A stretch of DNA of 64,000 bases, taken from Aquatica leii (taxonomy: Eukaryota; Arthropoda; Insecta; Coleoptera; Lampyridae). The translations under genes were made by a program, and so were the position numbers. The stretch is taken from positions 18,093,123 to 18,157,122 of the forward strand of contig CM069435.1 in NCBI GenBank assembly GCA_035610365.1, read 5' to 3'. Shown here in pieces: positions 36,420 through 48,274 of this stretch. Each line of letters opens with the position of its first letter. Positions within the stretch are counted from its first letter, which is position 1. The notes under the pieces were generated by a model. That model worked only from the letters and a program-made list of their open reading frames with translations, did not search any database and was not told the DNA's origin.

Positions 36420-37740
36420 ACTAAGGGGTGTCCACAAAACTCGGTTTTCCTACACAAAAAATCTCTGGCGAATACCTTTAACAATGCACTGCACCCATGC
36501 TCACCTATGACCTAGATTCAACGTTTGGAAACTATAAAGCTTGAACCCATGATCTTCTTGTGAGTTTTGATGTCACTTCACTCTTTACCAAGGTTCTTAT
36601 TAAAGGTCGTTATGGCAAAGATTTGAGTTTGGGTCCTCTTATTGACAAGTGTTCATCATCCACTTATTTCTAATTATATAACAAGTTTCGGGTGCTGCTT
36701 TATCCCCTGTTGTAACTAACATTCTAATGAATTGGTTTGAAACCGTTGCATTGGAATTGTCTAGGTTTATTGGTGATTTAAACAACCAACACCCAGATAT
36801 CCAATTCACCGCGAAAATCGAAAATAATGGTTCTGTCTAATTTCTTGATGTTCTTGCGACTCGTAATCCCGATCGAATTTTGGGCCATGCTGTTTATCGT
36901 AAATTCACCCATACGATACAGATAGCTTCATGCTTTTTCTAATCATCATCCTGCTCAGAAACATTCCGTTATTAAATCTTTGACTCGTCGTACTTTTTCT
37001 ATTTGCCGCAATCTTACTAGAACCTTGTGGAACAATGGTTAAAGAAAGCGGGATATTGAGGTTGTTTTTAATCTAATCCGAAATTGGCATTTTTACCTTA
37101 CATTCAGGTCATAAATTAAATATAGATAAATTTCTTTGTAAAAATGGTATCAAACCCATATTCAACTAGACAAGTAAAATCTTTTAGATTCTTCCTTCTA
37201 CCAAGGACAATTTTTTAAACTTTCATCTCAAAGTGTATACTAAATTTCTTGTTTATGTGGTTTACTCTACATCGGAGAAACTGGTCGTTGCGTTATCACA
37301 CGCATTGCAGAACATTATCGTTGTATAAGAAAAAGGCATGTTGAAAATCATTTTACCACATAGATTCTGAATCTAAGAGAGAATTATCACCAAACACACC
37401 GATAACTTCAATCCTGACCACGGTTTCGAACTATCCCTTCTTTGGTTCCCGCTTGTTAGTCGTTTATCAAAGACAACCTCCTTTTCGACCGTAAACCAAT
37501 CAGAATCGCGCTCAACCAACCCTGACGATATTTCTTCTTTGTATACTTCTTAAGCCCCTTCTATAGAGTTTAGAATCTGGCTTGGTTCAAAAGTTGGTTG
37601 CCTAACTTCGTAGTGGTTTTTTGTTAGATGTCGTTCGCTCCTTCAAGTTCGTCGATAAAGCCCCTTACGAAATTGGGAAAAACTTCGGTTACAACATTAA
37701 CACGGCAAACCCGGAAGATTATCTTAGTAAAGGGTCTCTA
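36420..37740 (+). mobile_element. Penelope-like element, 3' part, plus strand
   Basis: Coding remnants show LLVSFDVTSLFTKV and LSPVVTNILMNWFE (reverse transcriptase), GHAVYRKFTHT, and a GIY-YIG-type nuclease phrase LCGLLYIGETGRCVITRIAEH. A terminal module follows (about 37560-37740) with GAGTTTAGAATCTGGCTTGG and a degenerate hammerhead-like stretch near 37650. GIY-YIG fused behind the reverse transcriptase is diagnostic of Penelope-like elements. The copy is broken at many points. Confidence 0.75.
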
Positions 37741-38079
37741 AATATAACGAGACGGTTTTTTGGTATTATAAAACCTATAAAGGATTTACGAAAAAGACTC
37801 AATGTCAAAGCGCGTGAAGCTAACGATACGGGCATTTGTTGTAGTGCTAGTCGACGTATTGCGTCGATTAATCGGAGTAGCTTTAGATTTCAAAAAGATT
37901 GGAGGAAACCAAAAGAGAAGCATGAACAACGAATGTTTCTTGTTTTACCGTGTTTACCAACACGGTTGACAATCGCTATTACGAATATCATGCAAATTGT
38001 GACAAAACCGACAACGCAAAACGGTAAAAAAGTGAGTTGCTTTATTTTCACTTATAAACGAACTAAGGATGAAAACTGA
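37735..38079 (+). CDS. Unrecognised open frame
   Basis: About 114 codons open to a TGA at 38077, rich in Lys, Arg and Thr (SLNITRRFFGIIKPIKDLRK, KDWRKPKEKHEQRMF). The frame continues from the preceding Penelope terminal module and has no ATG at its natural start. It may be a piece of another element. I assign no function. Confidence 0.2.
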   Translation, partial: SLNITRRFFGIIKPIKDLRKRLNVKAREANDTGICCSASRRIASINRSSFRFQKDWRKPKEKHEQRMFLVLPCLPTRLTIAITNIMQIVTKPTTQNGKKVSCFIFTYKRTKDEN

Positions 38080-38559
38080 CTTTATTAAACGCTAAGAAGA
38101 CGTTTCAAAGTCGATTCGATGGGAACGCTGTATCTTATGTAACTTTGTAATGCTAGAAGGAAACCAAAATAATGTTGATGAAACTGAGAAAGATCAGTTA
38201 TTGGATAAACGGACTGACATGAAAGCAAGCGTCAAAAAACAGATGTTAGAAAACGTGGGAAAAAACAAGACAATAGTCAGAGAAATGCTAGTTTAGCTCT
38301 AAGAGCACCTTACTAGGATTAGAATCGGCAAGTAGTTTGTCGTTGTTTATAGACTTAAGGAATAAGCGGAACTGCTGGGCAGTACCACTCGGCACTATGT
38401 CTAAGAGTTGCAACTCAATTCGATGTTACAACAGTACATGTTGCTCTGTTACAAAAACACGCTGCATCCAAACCTATTGCACCACCGTCATCATTACATC
38501 ATGGTATATATCAATCAATTGTCTGAAAACTGAACCATATGTTAGCCTGCTGAGTTAGG

Positions 38560-39260
38560 TCTCAATACCTGACTTACAAGCAAGACGGTTTTTGGTGTCT
38601 GTGTAGCGGTTCTATACGTCTTCTACATGACTTCAACGGCCATCTCGCTGAAAAGCATATAATTTCAAAAAACAACTTAGTTAGCGTCTTCATCACATAC
38701 GGCAAATAGCTGTCATCACTCCATTTGGATTACGAAATGCCGCTTAGTCTTTTCTTTAATAATAGATTCACTCAGTGATAAAACCAATTTATAGAAGAAA
38801 CTGATGCCTAACCAAACGGGTTACAGCCATTTTCTCTGCAACTCCAAGGTAACCATCAGAGATTGAGACACATCAACACATTATTACAACTTATCGTATA
38901 GCCTTTGCAAGACTTAGCACCTCGCTTAGCACACTTTGGTACCTTTTCTCAAAATGACAGGAGGATGATCTTTATAGAAATTTCAAAATATTTCGTCAAT
39001 CAAAAAATGGCTGAGTTAGACATCGATACCTATAACTTAGAAGAAAGACGGTTTTTGGTGTCCGTGTAGCAGTCCTATAGTACATCATTTTCAGACTTCA
39101 ACACCCATCTCACTGGAAAGTCTTATACTTTCAAGGAGCAATTTAGTTCACGCCTTTCATCACATACCTACTGCAAATATTCATCACTCCATTTGGATTA
39201 CGAAATGCCGCTTAGTCTTTTCTTTAATCGTAGATTCACTCAATTGTCTACGTATAGAAG
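38560..39260 (+). mobile_element. Ty3/Gypsy reverse-transcriptase remnants in a 470-bp direct duplication
   Basis: Two copies (38560-38775 and 39030-39243) share GACGGTTTTTGGTGTC and CATCACTCCATTTGGATTAC. The latter encodes ITPFGLRNAA, a reverse-transcriptase signature of Ty3/Gypsy elements. Both copies are broken fossils with no other domain clearly visible. Flanking sequence 38080-38560 and 39260-39858 is unassigned. Confidence 0.5.
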
Positions 39261-39858
39261 AAAGTTACAGTAAGTAAAAGTTGAGACACATACACAGGCA
39301 GTCCTAGTAGTTATGTTCCGAAATCATTACAACGTATCGCTCAGCTTTTGCAAGACCTAGATAAGCTTCTTGCCAACTATTCTTAAGATGACCAGAAAAT
39401 GATCAGTAAGATCTTGGTAGAACTTTAACAAAAACTGTACTGTCGATTTAACATTCGTCACAAATAGATAACTGCCTCTCATACCTAAGCTAATGGAACG
39501 ATAGGTGATACTACCATACTTTAAAAGCGTTCTAAAGCCTCAACTGACCGATAACTGAGTAGAAAAATTTTCTTTGGTTTTCAAGCTTTGTGGTGACTGG
39601 ATTTACAGAAAGATGTTCTGTTACCAACGGTAGCAGCAAATCAAAATTTTACATTCAACTTAACGTCAAATGTACCTAAATGGTGATTTAAAACAGTTTC
39701 CAGACTAACAAAGAAAGGTGCTGAGACTAAAGAAGAACCTCTACGATTTTAGATAAATAGGTCGCACGTAGAATAGTACAGCGTGGGCACGGTTACCAAG
39801 ATCATATTTCGATTACATGTTGGTTTCTGAAGCTACACTGGCTCATAAAAACAGCCTT

Positions 39859-42045
39859 TCCGTCATCTACTTTTAGCTACAGGAAAGATTAATAAATAAT
39901 AACATGTACAAAACTTAAATCTTAAGCTTTCGCGGTTATTTTGTTTATGATTATAAGCGACTTTCGGCTTAGACCCCATCGTAGTTAAACACCCAGACTT
40001 TTTAGGCTTGGTCCTAGTCTCTCCTTGAGAGCCAAAACAAGAAGTAGAACTTGGCCATATTGTCGTTCGTGAATCCAAACAAACTGACGTTTCGCACGAC
40101 ATTGCAGCTTGCATCTTCAGAGTGGTAAATGTTACTGAAGGAAAAAGTATACGTGACGATATTAATATCATTAGCGATTAGTGTAATTAACGGACGTTAC
40201 CTTTCCGTTACCGCTTGACTGACTTCGTTATTACACGGAGTGAGTGTTTGTGTCATTTCCAAGAAGGTTGATCTTGGTCTTAGAGGATATAATACTGGTA
40301 GCCAAGATTTGCTGAGTCTGAAACCGTCTTCTCGGTTCATATTACATGGATGTTTTTCTATTTCCACAACTTCGCGGATTAGTCTGGGAAAGTAGAAAAG
40401 AGTTCTAGCGAACACTTTAGTTTGGACGAAGTTTAGCATGTGTCCTTGGTTCCACACGTGTTTTATCACTGCTGATTTTGTAACTTTGCGGTGTTTGCAG
40501 TCAGTCATATGTTCTTTTACTCTAACTTCAATAGAGCGTCTCGTCTGTCTTATATAACTTGATCCATAGGAACAAGGAATTTTGTAAACTCCAGCATGTT
40601 TTAGAGGTAAAAGTCTTCTTTGACTTTTGGATTTATTGCTACTTTCCATGCGTTTTCAATCTCTTTGAACCCATATCCATTTTGTTGTAGGGACTCCAAA
40701 AGTGTTTCCTTTTCTAGATTTTCATTATCTGACGCACGTATAGCTCTTTTAGCTAAAGTATGTAAAACAGTATTCTTCTGTACTGGATGGTGGTGAGATT
40801 TGGCGTTAAAGTATCTATTAGTGTACGTTTTCTTTCTATAAACGGAATGCCCCGATTTTCCGTTATTTTTCTTTATCACCAGTACCAGTAAGGCTAGACT
40901 GCTGTTATGTTCTAACTCCATAGTAAATTTAATGCTATTATGTGGAAAGTTTAGATGTTGAAAGAACTAATTTAGTTTATCTTTGCCATGAGGCCATACA
41001 ACAAACGTATCATCAACATATCTAAACCAAGTTTTTGGTTTTAACTCAACATTTTTCATAAGTTCAGTTTCAAAATATTCCATGTAAATATTGGCTATAA
41101 CTGGAGAGAGCGGTGAACCCATGGCCGCTCTTTCTACTTGTTTAAACAAGTTGTCGTTATAACTGAAATAAGTGTTTTTAAGACAGAGTTCGATGAGCAG
41201 AACTTCTTCAGTGATTCTCTCCTTGAGCAAAATCAACACTTTGTCACCGTGACTTGAGTAAAAAGAGATGCCACGTCAAAGCTGACTAGCATATCTTCTT
41301 TTGTTATACGCAAGTTCCTAATTTTCTCTACAAAGTCCTTAGAATTTTTAATGTGAGTTTTTGTATTTCCTGTCAACGGCAAGAGTTTTGCAGCTAGATG
41401 AAGTGCTAACGTTTGGGTTGTTGAATTGATGGTGCTCACTATCGGTCGAAGGGGGCTCCTTCTTTGCGTATCTTGGGAAGACCGTAGATTCGTGGCATAA
41501 CTGGATTTTTGACAAGCAAAGTTTGTTTCTTGTTAATATCTATAGTAGTGGAGTTTTTGATGACGGAGTTTACCTTAGTGCATAAGGAGTTTAAAGGGTT
41601 TCTCTGTAGACGTATGTAGCAATTTTCCGAGACTAAGTTCGTCATTTTGTAACATTGTAATCTTGTATGTTCATAACGGCTGTAGCGTTTCCTTTATCTG
41701 CTTTCAATACTGGAATGTCCTCATTCTCACGTAACCACTTAGCTGCTCCTCTCTCATGTCTGTTAATATTAGAGCGTGGCGGTATTGCTTTTCTTACAAT
41801 GTTGCAAACATCTTGACGAATAGTTTCAGAGATCTCCTTACACAGAGTGCGTATTGCAGCTTCTACTCCACATACTATATCTTCTATCGGAGTTGTCTTA
41901 GGCGTAACGGCCTAGTTAAAACCCTTCTTTAACAAGGATGTGGTCTGTGCATCCAAAACCGTGTCTGTTAGGTTGACAATTACTTTACGGTCGTCTAACG
42001 TTTTCTTAGGCTATAAAAGATGTAATCGGTCGAATTTCTTAGTTT
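39859..42045 (-). mobile_element. Penelope-like element, minus strand
   Basis: Reading on the minus strand: PRIYGLPKIRKEGAPFDR, LVSFDVASLFTQVTV, MGSPLSPVIANIYMEYFE and WFRYVDDTFVVW (the catalytic YVDD box) make up the reverse transcriptase. It is followed by the GIY-YIG endonuclease (GVYKIPCSYGSSYIRQTRRS, with VKEHMTDCKHR) and a terminal segment at 39860-40195 containing CTGAAGATGCAAGC and CGAAACGTCAG. The start of the coding region lies near 42045, where a second copy begins in the other direction. It is broken in several places but is the best-preserved Penelope copy here. Confidence 0.85.
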
Positions 42046-42059
42046 GCTTCATTTACTTT

Positions 42060-43095
42060 ACTTAAACGCCCAATCTCACCACCATCCAATACAGTAGAAT
42101 ACTGTTTTACACACTTTAGCAAAAGAGCTATACGTGTGTCAGATAATGAAAATCTACAAAAGAAAGGGGAAACACTGTTGGAGTCCGTACGACAAAATGG
42201 ACACGGGTTCAAAGAGATCCAAAACGCATGGAAAAGAGCAATCAATCCAAAAGTCAAGGAAGAGTTTCACCTCCTACTAGCAGGGTGCTAAAGATACGTA
42301 ATATCAAAACTGTCTGTCTTTACGAGTAAGGATACCCTGAACACTTGGTTTAAATCTGCTAAAGACAAACGAGGGGCTCTAAAGCATGCCGGAGTTTACA
42401 AAATTCCTTGATCCTGTGGATCAAGTTATATAGGACAGACGGCGCTCTATTGAAATTAGAGTAAAAGAACATATGTCTGACTGCAAACACCGCAGAGTTA
42501 CAAAATCAGCAGTGGCAAAACACGTGTGGAACCAAGGACACACGCTAAACTTTGACCAAACTAAAGTGTTGGCTAGAACTCCTTTCTAATTTCCCAGGCT
42601 AATCCACGAAGCTGTGGAAATAGAAAAACATCCATGTAATATGAACCGAGAAGACGGTTCAACACTCAGCAAATCTTGGCTACCAGTATTACATCCTCTA
42701 AGACAAAGATCAACCTTCTTGGAAAGGACACAAACACTCACTCCGTGTAATAACGAAGTCAGTCAAGCGGTAACGGAAAGATAGGTCCGTTAATTACGCT
42801 AATTGCTAATGATATAAATATCGTTACTTACACTTTTTCCTTCAGTGACATTTACCATTCTGAACATGCAAGCTGCAATCTCTTGCAAAACGTCAGTTTG
42901 TTTGGGTTCACGAACGACGATACGGCAAAGGCCAAGTTCTACTTCTTGTTTTGGCTCTGAAAGGAGAGATTAGGACCAATCCTAAAAAGTCTGGGTGTTT
43001 AATTACGACGCGGTCTAAGCCGAAAGTCGTTTATAATCATGTACAAAACAGTAGTTGGATCACTATTGCATCTGGCAAGTGTTTGACTATTATTG
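42060..43095 (+). mobile_element. Penelope-like element, 3' part, plus strand (head-to-head with the previous copy)
   Basis: Plus-strand sequence matches the C-terminal half of the 39859-42045 element in opposite orientation: 42100-42790 pairs with 40785-40195 and includes the GIY-YIG region (AGVYKIP) and VKEHMSDCKHRRVTKSAV. The terminal module at 42840-43080 has CTGAACATGCAAGC and AAAACGTCAGTTTG. The two copies are visibly diverged. The 5' half is absent, so the pair forms an unequal inverted dimer. Confidence 0.75.
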
Positions 43096-44285
43096 TCATA
43101 GTTGGCTAATTGTGCAAGAGTGTAAAAGAATCTAATCAAAAAACTTGCCGATTGAAGCGGCGATAGATATTATCAACGCGTAGTCCTCGGTGCAGTCAAA
43201 TCAAAAACAGAGCACCATAAGGTTATAACCTTTACTAAAGCAGAATACATTACAGTGCACAAAAAGTCAGTGGTTAGTGTACGAGAATAACCAAAAATGC
43301 ATAAAGTTGATAACGTCTGGACGGTATACCCAACTAAAACACATATCAATATTCACTACATTCTGAGAGATCTTCGAAATATTTTTACCAGAGACATGTT
43401 TGAGAAGTGCTGTGATAAACTGCGACTATTAGGTATTAGAACAAGGCCATGGAATTTTCGGCAATAATCTCGTTTTGGTTTCTGTAATCTTTTTAGTCCA
43501 TATGTCATTAATAATTGAAATAAAATAAGTGGTATGTTATCAGTTTCAAAACAGTTATTTGCGTTACCACCGCGAGAAGTAACGACTGTAATTATAAAAG
43601 ATATGTTTAAATACAATATAAACTTGCGTATTTACGATTAAACTAAAATTAAGTCGTCATACAAAGAAAAAAATAAAAAATTTTCAAAATCACTCACCGT
43701 AGGACGAACTGCTGCCTTTATCTTCTTCGTAGCTTAGAAACACGATTATGACGCATCGCGCCGATCGTACAACGGTTCTTTCACATTAGAATAAATTCTT
43801 ATCATATAATAGAACAAATTAATAATCACATTAACATCACGGAACACAGTAGTATTATTAATACCGACATCAGTTAATTCAGTTTTCGTTAATCACAAGA
43901 CACAACTGTTCTTCGCACAAACACTCAGCGCGTACTGCTTTTTAAATAGATCTACGCGCACTTGCGGATAAATAATCAAAACCCGAATTCTTAGACTAGT
44001 CTAAGCCCCATAAAATTTTTTTAGGCTCAAATTTGTAACAAATTTTGTACAAAATGCTGTAACGAATTACAAAAAAAAACACGGAACGCGCGCGTTTAAA
44101 CAAGTCGAAGTTGCGGTAGCTGATTGCACGCTTAAAAAAGTAGTGCCGGTGCGCATGATTCTAACTTCGTTATCGGTACAACAGTCACAGCCAACCTTTC
44201 CAAATGTTTTCGAGGTTAAATTCTTAAATACAAAATATTGAGTTTCCAAAAATTGCGTTTAAATTGTAGTTTAAACACTTTTAAA
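43096..44285. other. Upstream region of Cdk9, possible divergent promoter
   Basis: No gene to about 43700. At about 43705-43790 the minus strand has a GC-richer stretch ending in a good splice donor (TACG|GTGAGTGATTTTG), which could be a 5' non-coding exon of a divergent transcript. The last 200 bases before Cdk9 are richer in CpG (ACGGAACGCGCGCG) than the surroundings, consistent with a promoter. No TATA box is evident. Confidence 0.35.
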
Positions 44286-45619
44286 ATGCAACCGCGAGAG
44301 CCGCGCGAACCTCGCGACAAAAGTCATTCCCACACGGGAATGACTTTAAAAGAAAAAGAAAAATACATTGAAAATTTTCGTTTTCCCTTCTGTGACGATT
44401 CTGTAAAATACGAGAAGGTTGCAAAAATAGGACAAGGCACTTTTGGGTAAATCCTACAACTTTTCCATTACTTTAATAAAATCAATGTTTTAGAGAAGTG
44501 TTTAAAGCTAAAGAAAAGGCAAACCCAAAGAAGTTAGTGGCGATGAAGAAGGTGTTAATGGAAAACGAAAAGGAAGGGGTTAGTCGTCGACTCTACCAGG
44601 CTTAGTTGTAGTAACTTAAGTTGTTTTAGTTTCCAATTACGGCATTACGAGAAATTCGAATTTTGCAACGACTCAAACATGAAAACGTAGTAAGTTTAAT
44701 AGAAATCTGCCACAAAAGAGCTTGTCAAACGAATAAATGTTTATCAACGTTTTATTTAGTATTTGAGTTTTGCGAGCACGACCTTGCTGGTTTACTTTCG
44801 AACATTAACGTTAAATTCAACTTGGGAGAAATTAAAAAAGTTATGCAACAATTATTAAACGGACTGTATTATATTCATAGCAATAAGATTTTACATAGGG
44901 ATATGAAAGCGGCGAATGTACTCATAACAAAAAACGGTGTATTAAAACTAGCTGATTTTGGTTTGGCACGTGCGTTTAGTGCTAATAAAAATGGACAGCC
45001 TAATAGGTAATTATTAAAGGTGTATTTATGATTGAAATAGGTGTGTACTTTTAGATTTACGAATCGAGTTGTGACTTTATGGTACAGACCTCCTGAATTA
45101 TTACTGGGCGAGCGTAATTATGGACCACCTGTGGATCTATGGGGAGCTGGTTGTATAATGGCTGAAATGTGGACAAGATCGCCGATTATGCAAGGCAACA
45201 CGGAACAACAACAATTGACCTTAATATCACAATTGTGTGGATCGATTACACCGGCGGTTTGGCCGGGTGTCGAGCATCTCGAATTGTATAAGCAAATGGA
45301 GTTACCACAGCAACAGAAGCGTAAAGTAAAGGATAGACTGAAACCGTATTTGAAAGATGCTTATGCTTGTGATTTGTTGGATAAATTGTTAGTGTTAGAT
45401 CCGGCTAAACGAGCTGATGCTGATACAGCTTTGAACCATGATTTTTTTTGGACTGATCCGATGCCGTGCGATTTAGGTAAAATGTTAGCACAACATCTGC
45501 AGAGTATGTTCGAGTTTCTGGCACCACCTCGAAGATCCCGAACGCACCATACCATGGCTAATCAGAGGCCAACTACATCTGCAATACAAGACGGTGGTTA
45601 CCAAGACAGGGTTTTTTAA
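44286..45619 (+). CDS. Cdk9: Cyclin-dependent kinase 9 (P-TEFb kinase subunit)
   Basis: Four exons: 44286-44446, 44494-44578, 44630-45006 and 45055-45619, all with GT-AG introns of about 47-51 bases, giving 395 residues, close to animal CDK9. Landmarks: KIGQGTFGEVFKA glycine loop (split by intron 1), VAMKKVLMENEKEG with the catalytic lysine, FPITALREIRIL (PITALRE helix), HRDMKAANV catalytic loop, ADFGLARAF, and RFTNRVVTLWYRPPELLLG with the activation-loop threonine. Family knowledge: with cyclin T it forms P-TEFb in the nucleus and phosphorylates RNA polymerase II CTD, DSIF and NELF to release paused polymerase. An in-frame upstream ATG at 44238 would add 16 residues; I chose 44286 because MQPREPREPRDKS leads into the conserved LKEKEKYIENF. 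It looks intact and functional. Confidence 0.97.
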
Positions 45620-45698
45620 GCAGTGATAGATGAATTGGCAACAAATTCATTTTTTTACTAACTTAATATTAAGTTTTATAGTGTTAAGTTAACATGTG

Positions 45699-45704
45699 AA
45701 TAAA
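45699..45704 (+). terminator. Cdk9 polyadenylation signal
   Basis: AATAAA about 80 bases past the stop codon in a T-rich context (GTGAATAAACGTTTTTATTTT). Confidence 0.65.
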
Positions 45705-45719
45705 CGTTTTTATTTTTCT

Positions 45720-46159
45720 AATAATTTTTGTTTACATAAAGTTTGATTTGTTTTTTTTGTAATTTGAGACTGGAGGTATTAAATAAAAAGTATTTTTTAA
45801 ATTGGTGTTTCAAATAAACTACGCACAGTCCTATTCCCACAAAGAAATGAATCGATTGTGACTGGTCGATATGGAAGCTTGGCAACGCCAAAAAGCTGAT
45901 ATATAGCAGCTACATAACAAACATGATATAGCAATAGGCTATCATCCCGGTTTTACACTCTTAGATGAGTCTTTTGTTTAAAGCTTTTGTGGAGTTCATT
46001 GTTTTATATTTTTATTTATTTTCAACATTTCTGTGCTGGCTAGCCCCCCCCCCATTTCGCGCGCCCTGTGTGCCGTGCAATCTACCGCATTACTAAAGCA
46101 AATCCTAGCTTCTGCTTCTCGCACCCCGAGTTCCCGTTACACAGTAAGCGGTTTAACTA
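45720..46159. other. Intergenic sequence, nothing recognised
   Basis: AT-rich DNA, then a C-run at about 46044-46054 marking the entry into more GC-balanced transposon sequence. Confidence 0.5.
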
Positions 46160-47175
46160 GAGCCCCCTTCTAACCGCAAGTGTTACGACTCAGTCTCTTA
46201 GTAGGAAATCGGAGTGGCTTCTTCGTTCTGCCTATTTATTTCTGGAAGATGTTAGCTGTTCAGTCCAGCACTGCAAATACCACCTCTCGCACACTCAATG
46301 GGGGGTAGCAGTGATATTTGAGGCGAGGATAGAGTGCCTAAGCACCTCCTTCCTATTAAGGGACGAATGTTGCACGACGAAATAATTTGATGTCCAACTT
46401 AGCCATAACTAAGTCGCAATAGATGCAGCACCGGATAGCGAACGTCCCCGGTATGGCTCTCTATCTCGCTCGGATACTCGTGTTGCTGCCGGGCCACGTT
46501 GGGCGAGTCACCGTCGCGGTCACCTCCATTCCTGAAATGGATTCCTCGGCTATCTTGTAGTGTTTGTATAGCCCTCGTTCTATACACATAAATGCACCAA
46601 TATCCTGAGATACTGGAATCAGGTAGATTACTATACATTTTATGGGTCTAAGGTACGAGGCTACTCACATAGACCCCAGGCGTATTGAACCGCGTAGTAC
46701 TACTACACGAGGCTTCCACTGCCGGAGGGACACAAGTCTAGTACCCGCAGACGTTAAACTGGCATAGAAGGGAGCTAGTCCTAACATTGGCACCAAACAC
46801 AAAACTATTACTACGTTTGATGGATATGGTGCGCTTCGGCCGTTGACCGAGTCCAAACTTGCGCTCAGACTGGAATTGGGTAGAAACGAATCCGTTTTAA
46901 GGGCAACAGCACCACATGGTGAAATGTAGGCCCGTGTCAATTATTTAGTTCACTCTGCACTTGAGAACCTAGCACAGATGCTATCCAGAATGCACCGTGA
47001 GGCGACTAACGTTTCACTTATTATGTTTTACTTATCAGACTTATACAAGACCAAAATACCAGAGTAGCTTTGTTTATTGTTTCCTCTAAGTGAACGTTAA
47101 AGGTTTACTTGGCGTCTAAAGTGAGTCTCAAATGTTTGACCTCATTGCTCAGTTGAAGTACTTTCCCCCACAATT
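46160..47175 (-). mobile_element. 3' part of a Jockey/R1-type LINE, minus strand
   Basis: Minus-strand remnants include VKHLRLTLDAK, then NKATLVFWSCISLISKT (the thumb region after the reverse transcriptase), LCLVPMLGLAPFY and AGTRLVSLRQW (the conserved linker), and an RNase H-like piece near 46560-46640. The phrases belong to RNase H-bearing LINEs of the Jockey/R1/I groups. The reverse-transcriptase core is absent and frames change repeatedly. The 3' limit is uncertain. Confidence 0.55.
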
Positions 47176-47588
47176 GAAATTTCTTTAAATCATGGAGTTT
47201 ACTTCTCCTTGTGATGTAACCCACTAAAGTTCGAAAATTAAAACCCGCGAATCAAAGAGAATAGCGACATCTCGTTGTGGCTGTGATCGTCAAGCTACCC
47301 TTTCCCCTTCTACGTTGTATTAAGTTTGTTATACACTGCTTATCTCGATATGTGGGAAGGTTGTAGTAGGTCAAATAAAACACACAGCAAAAGTCAATCG
47401 TGGTTTTTATTCAAGTAGAAAAATAGAACCGCAGTAAGAGGAAAAGAACAGACCAAGAAACCCCGGAGAGTAAATGCAAGAGTATTACATAATTTAGATT
47501 TATCAAGCAACCAGTATATAAATAAAGATATCAATAAACATCGCAAAGTTAGGACAACCCAAATTTGAGTCATTTAAACGAATACACA
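47176..47588. other. Intergenic sequence, nothing recognised
   Basis: No frame or repeat matched elsewhere in the window. Confidence 0.45.
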
Positions 47589-47805
47589 GATAAGATGACA
47601 GGTTTAAATTCCAACACATATAAATAGGTCCAAAAACATTGTTATATTAACCAGAAGAAGAGTTTGTTAACTGACGGCCTGTCAGTAGGTACTGGGGTCC
47701 TAGTTACGGAAGTTAAAATGCCGGTGCAAAAAAACGTGGGCCAATACACACATAATATATCAAAAAAATGTTATAAAATGTAGGGTAAGCAGCCTACCGC
47801 GACTT
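47589..47805 (+). repeat. Direct repeat, first copy
   Basis: Starts GATAAGATGACAGGTTTAAA and ends CGACTTTAAT. It contains CTGACGGCCTGTCAG, a short palindrome. The second copy at 48275-49135 is split by the MITE at 48378-49012. The segment between the copies is the heat-shock-like repeat at 47806-48262. Confidence 0.65.
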
Positions 47806-48262
47806 TAATATTGAAACGTTCGAAAAGTTATTCGCAACTTCGAGAGCCTTCGCGAGGTTTTATAGAACGTTTACCGAAGAATGTGAAACATACGGGAACG
47901 TTTTGCCAAAATGTATAAATACTGTGCAAACAAATCTGAAGTCAGTTATTTCCCATAATTTGAAGACGGCATTGTTAAGATTATATTATAAATCTAAATA
48001 AATAAGTCGTTAACGTGTGTGAGATAAACCTACGGCGAATAATCTGGTACGTGACTTTAACGTAGACAAGTGTTAAACAAGTGTGTGACTTTATCTTATC
48101 TTCGTGTTAGTGATAGCGCTATATATAAATTATATTGTAAGTGTTTTTATTAAATATTATTAGATTCAACTAGTTCGGTTAATTTAAAAGTGTACATATT
48201 TTTAGTATAAGTAAAAATATTTTTAGTAGTTTGAATAAATTAGTTTTAATAATAAAATTCGT
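47806..48262 (+). promoter_or_regulatory. Heat-shock-promoter-like repeated segment, copy 2
   Basis: Matches 32768-33215: GAAACGTTCGAAAAG, TTCGAGAGCCTTCGCGAGG, a TATA-like TGTATAAATACTG, GAAGTCAGTTATT initiator-like sequence, and the same leader through TAATTTAAAAGTGTACATAT to AAATTAGTTTTAATA. Here no LINE follows, so the segment is a dispersed unit. The two copies differ mainly between the HSE cluster and the TATA box. Whether it is a solo terminal repeat or a copied promoter is open. Confidence 0.5.
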
Positions 48263-48274
48263 TACAATAGATAA

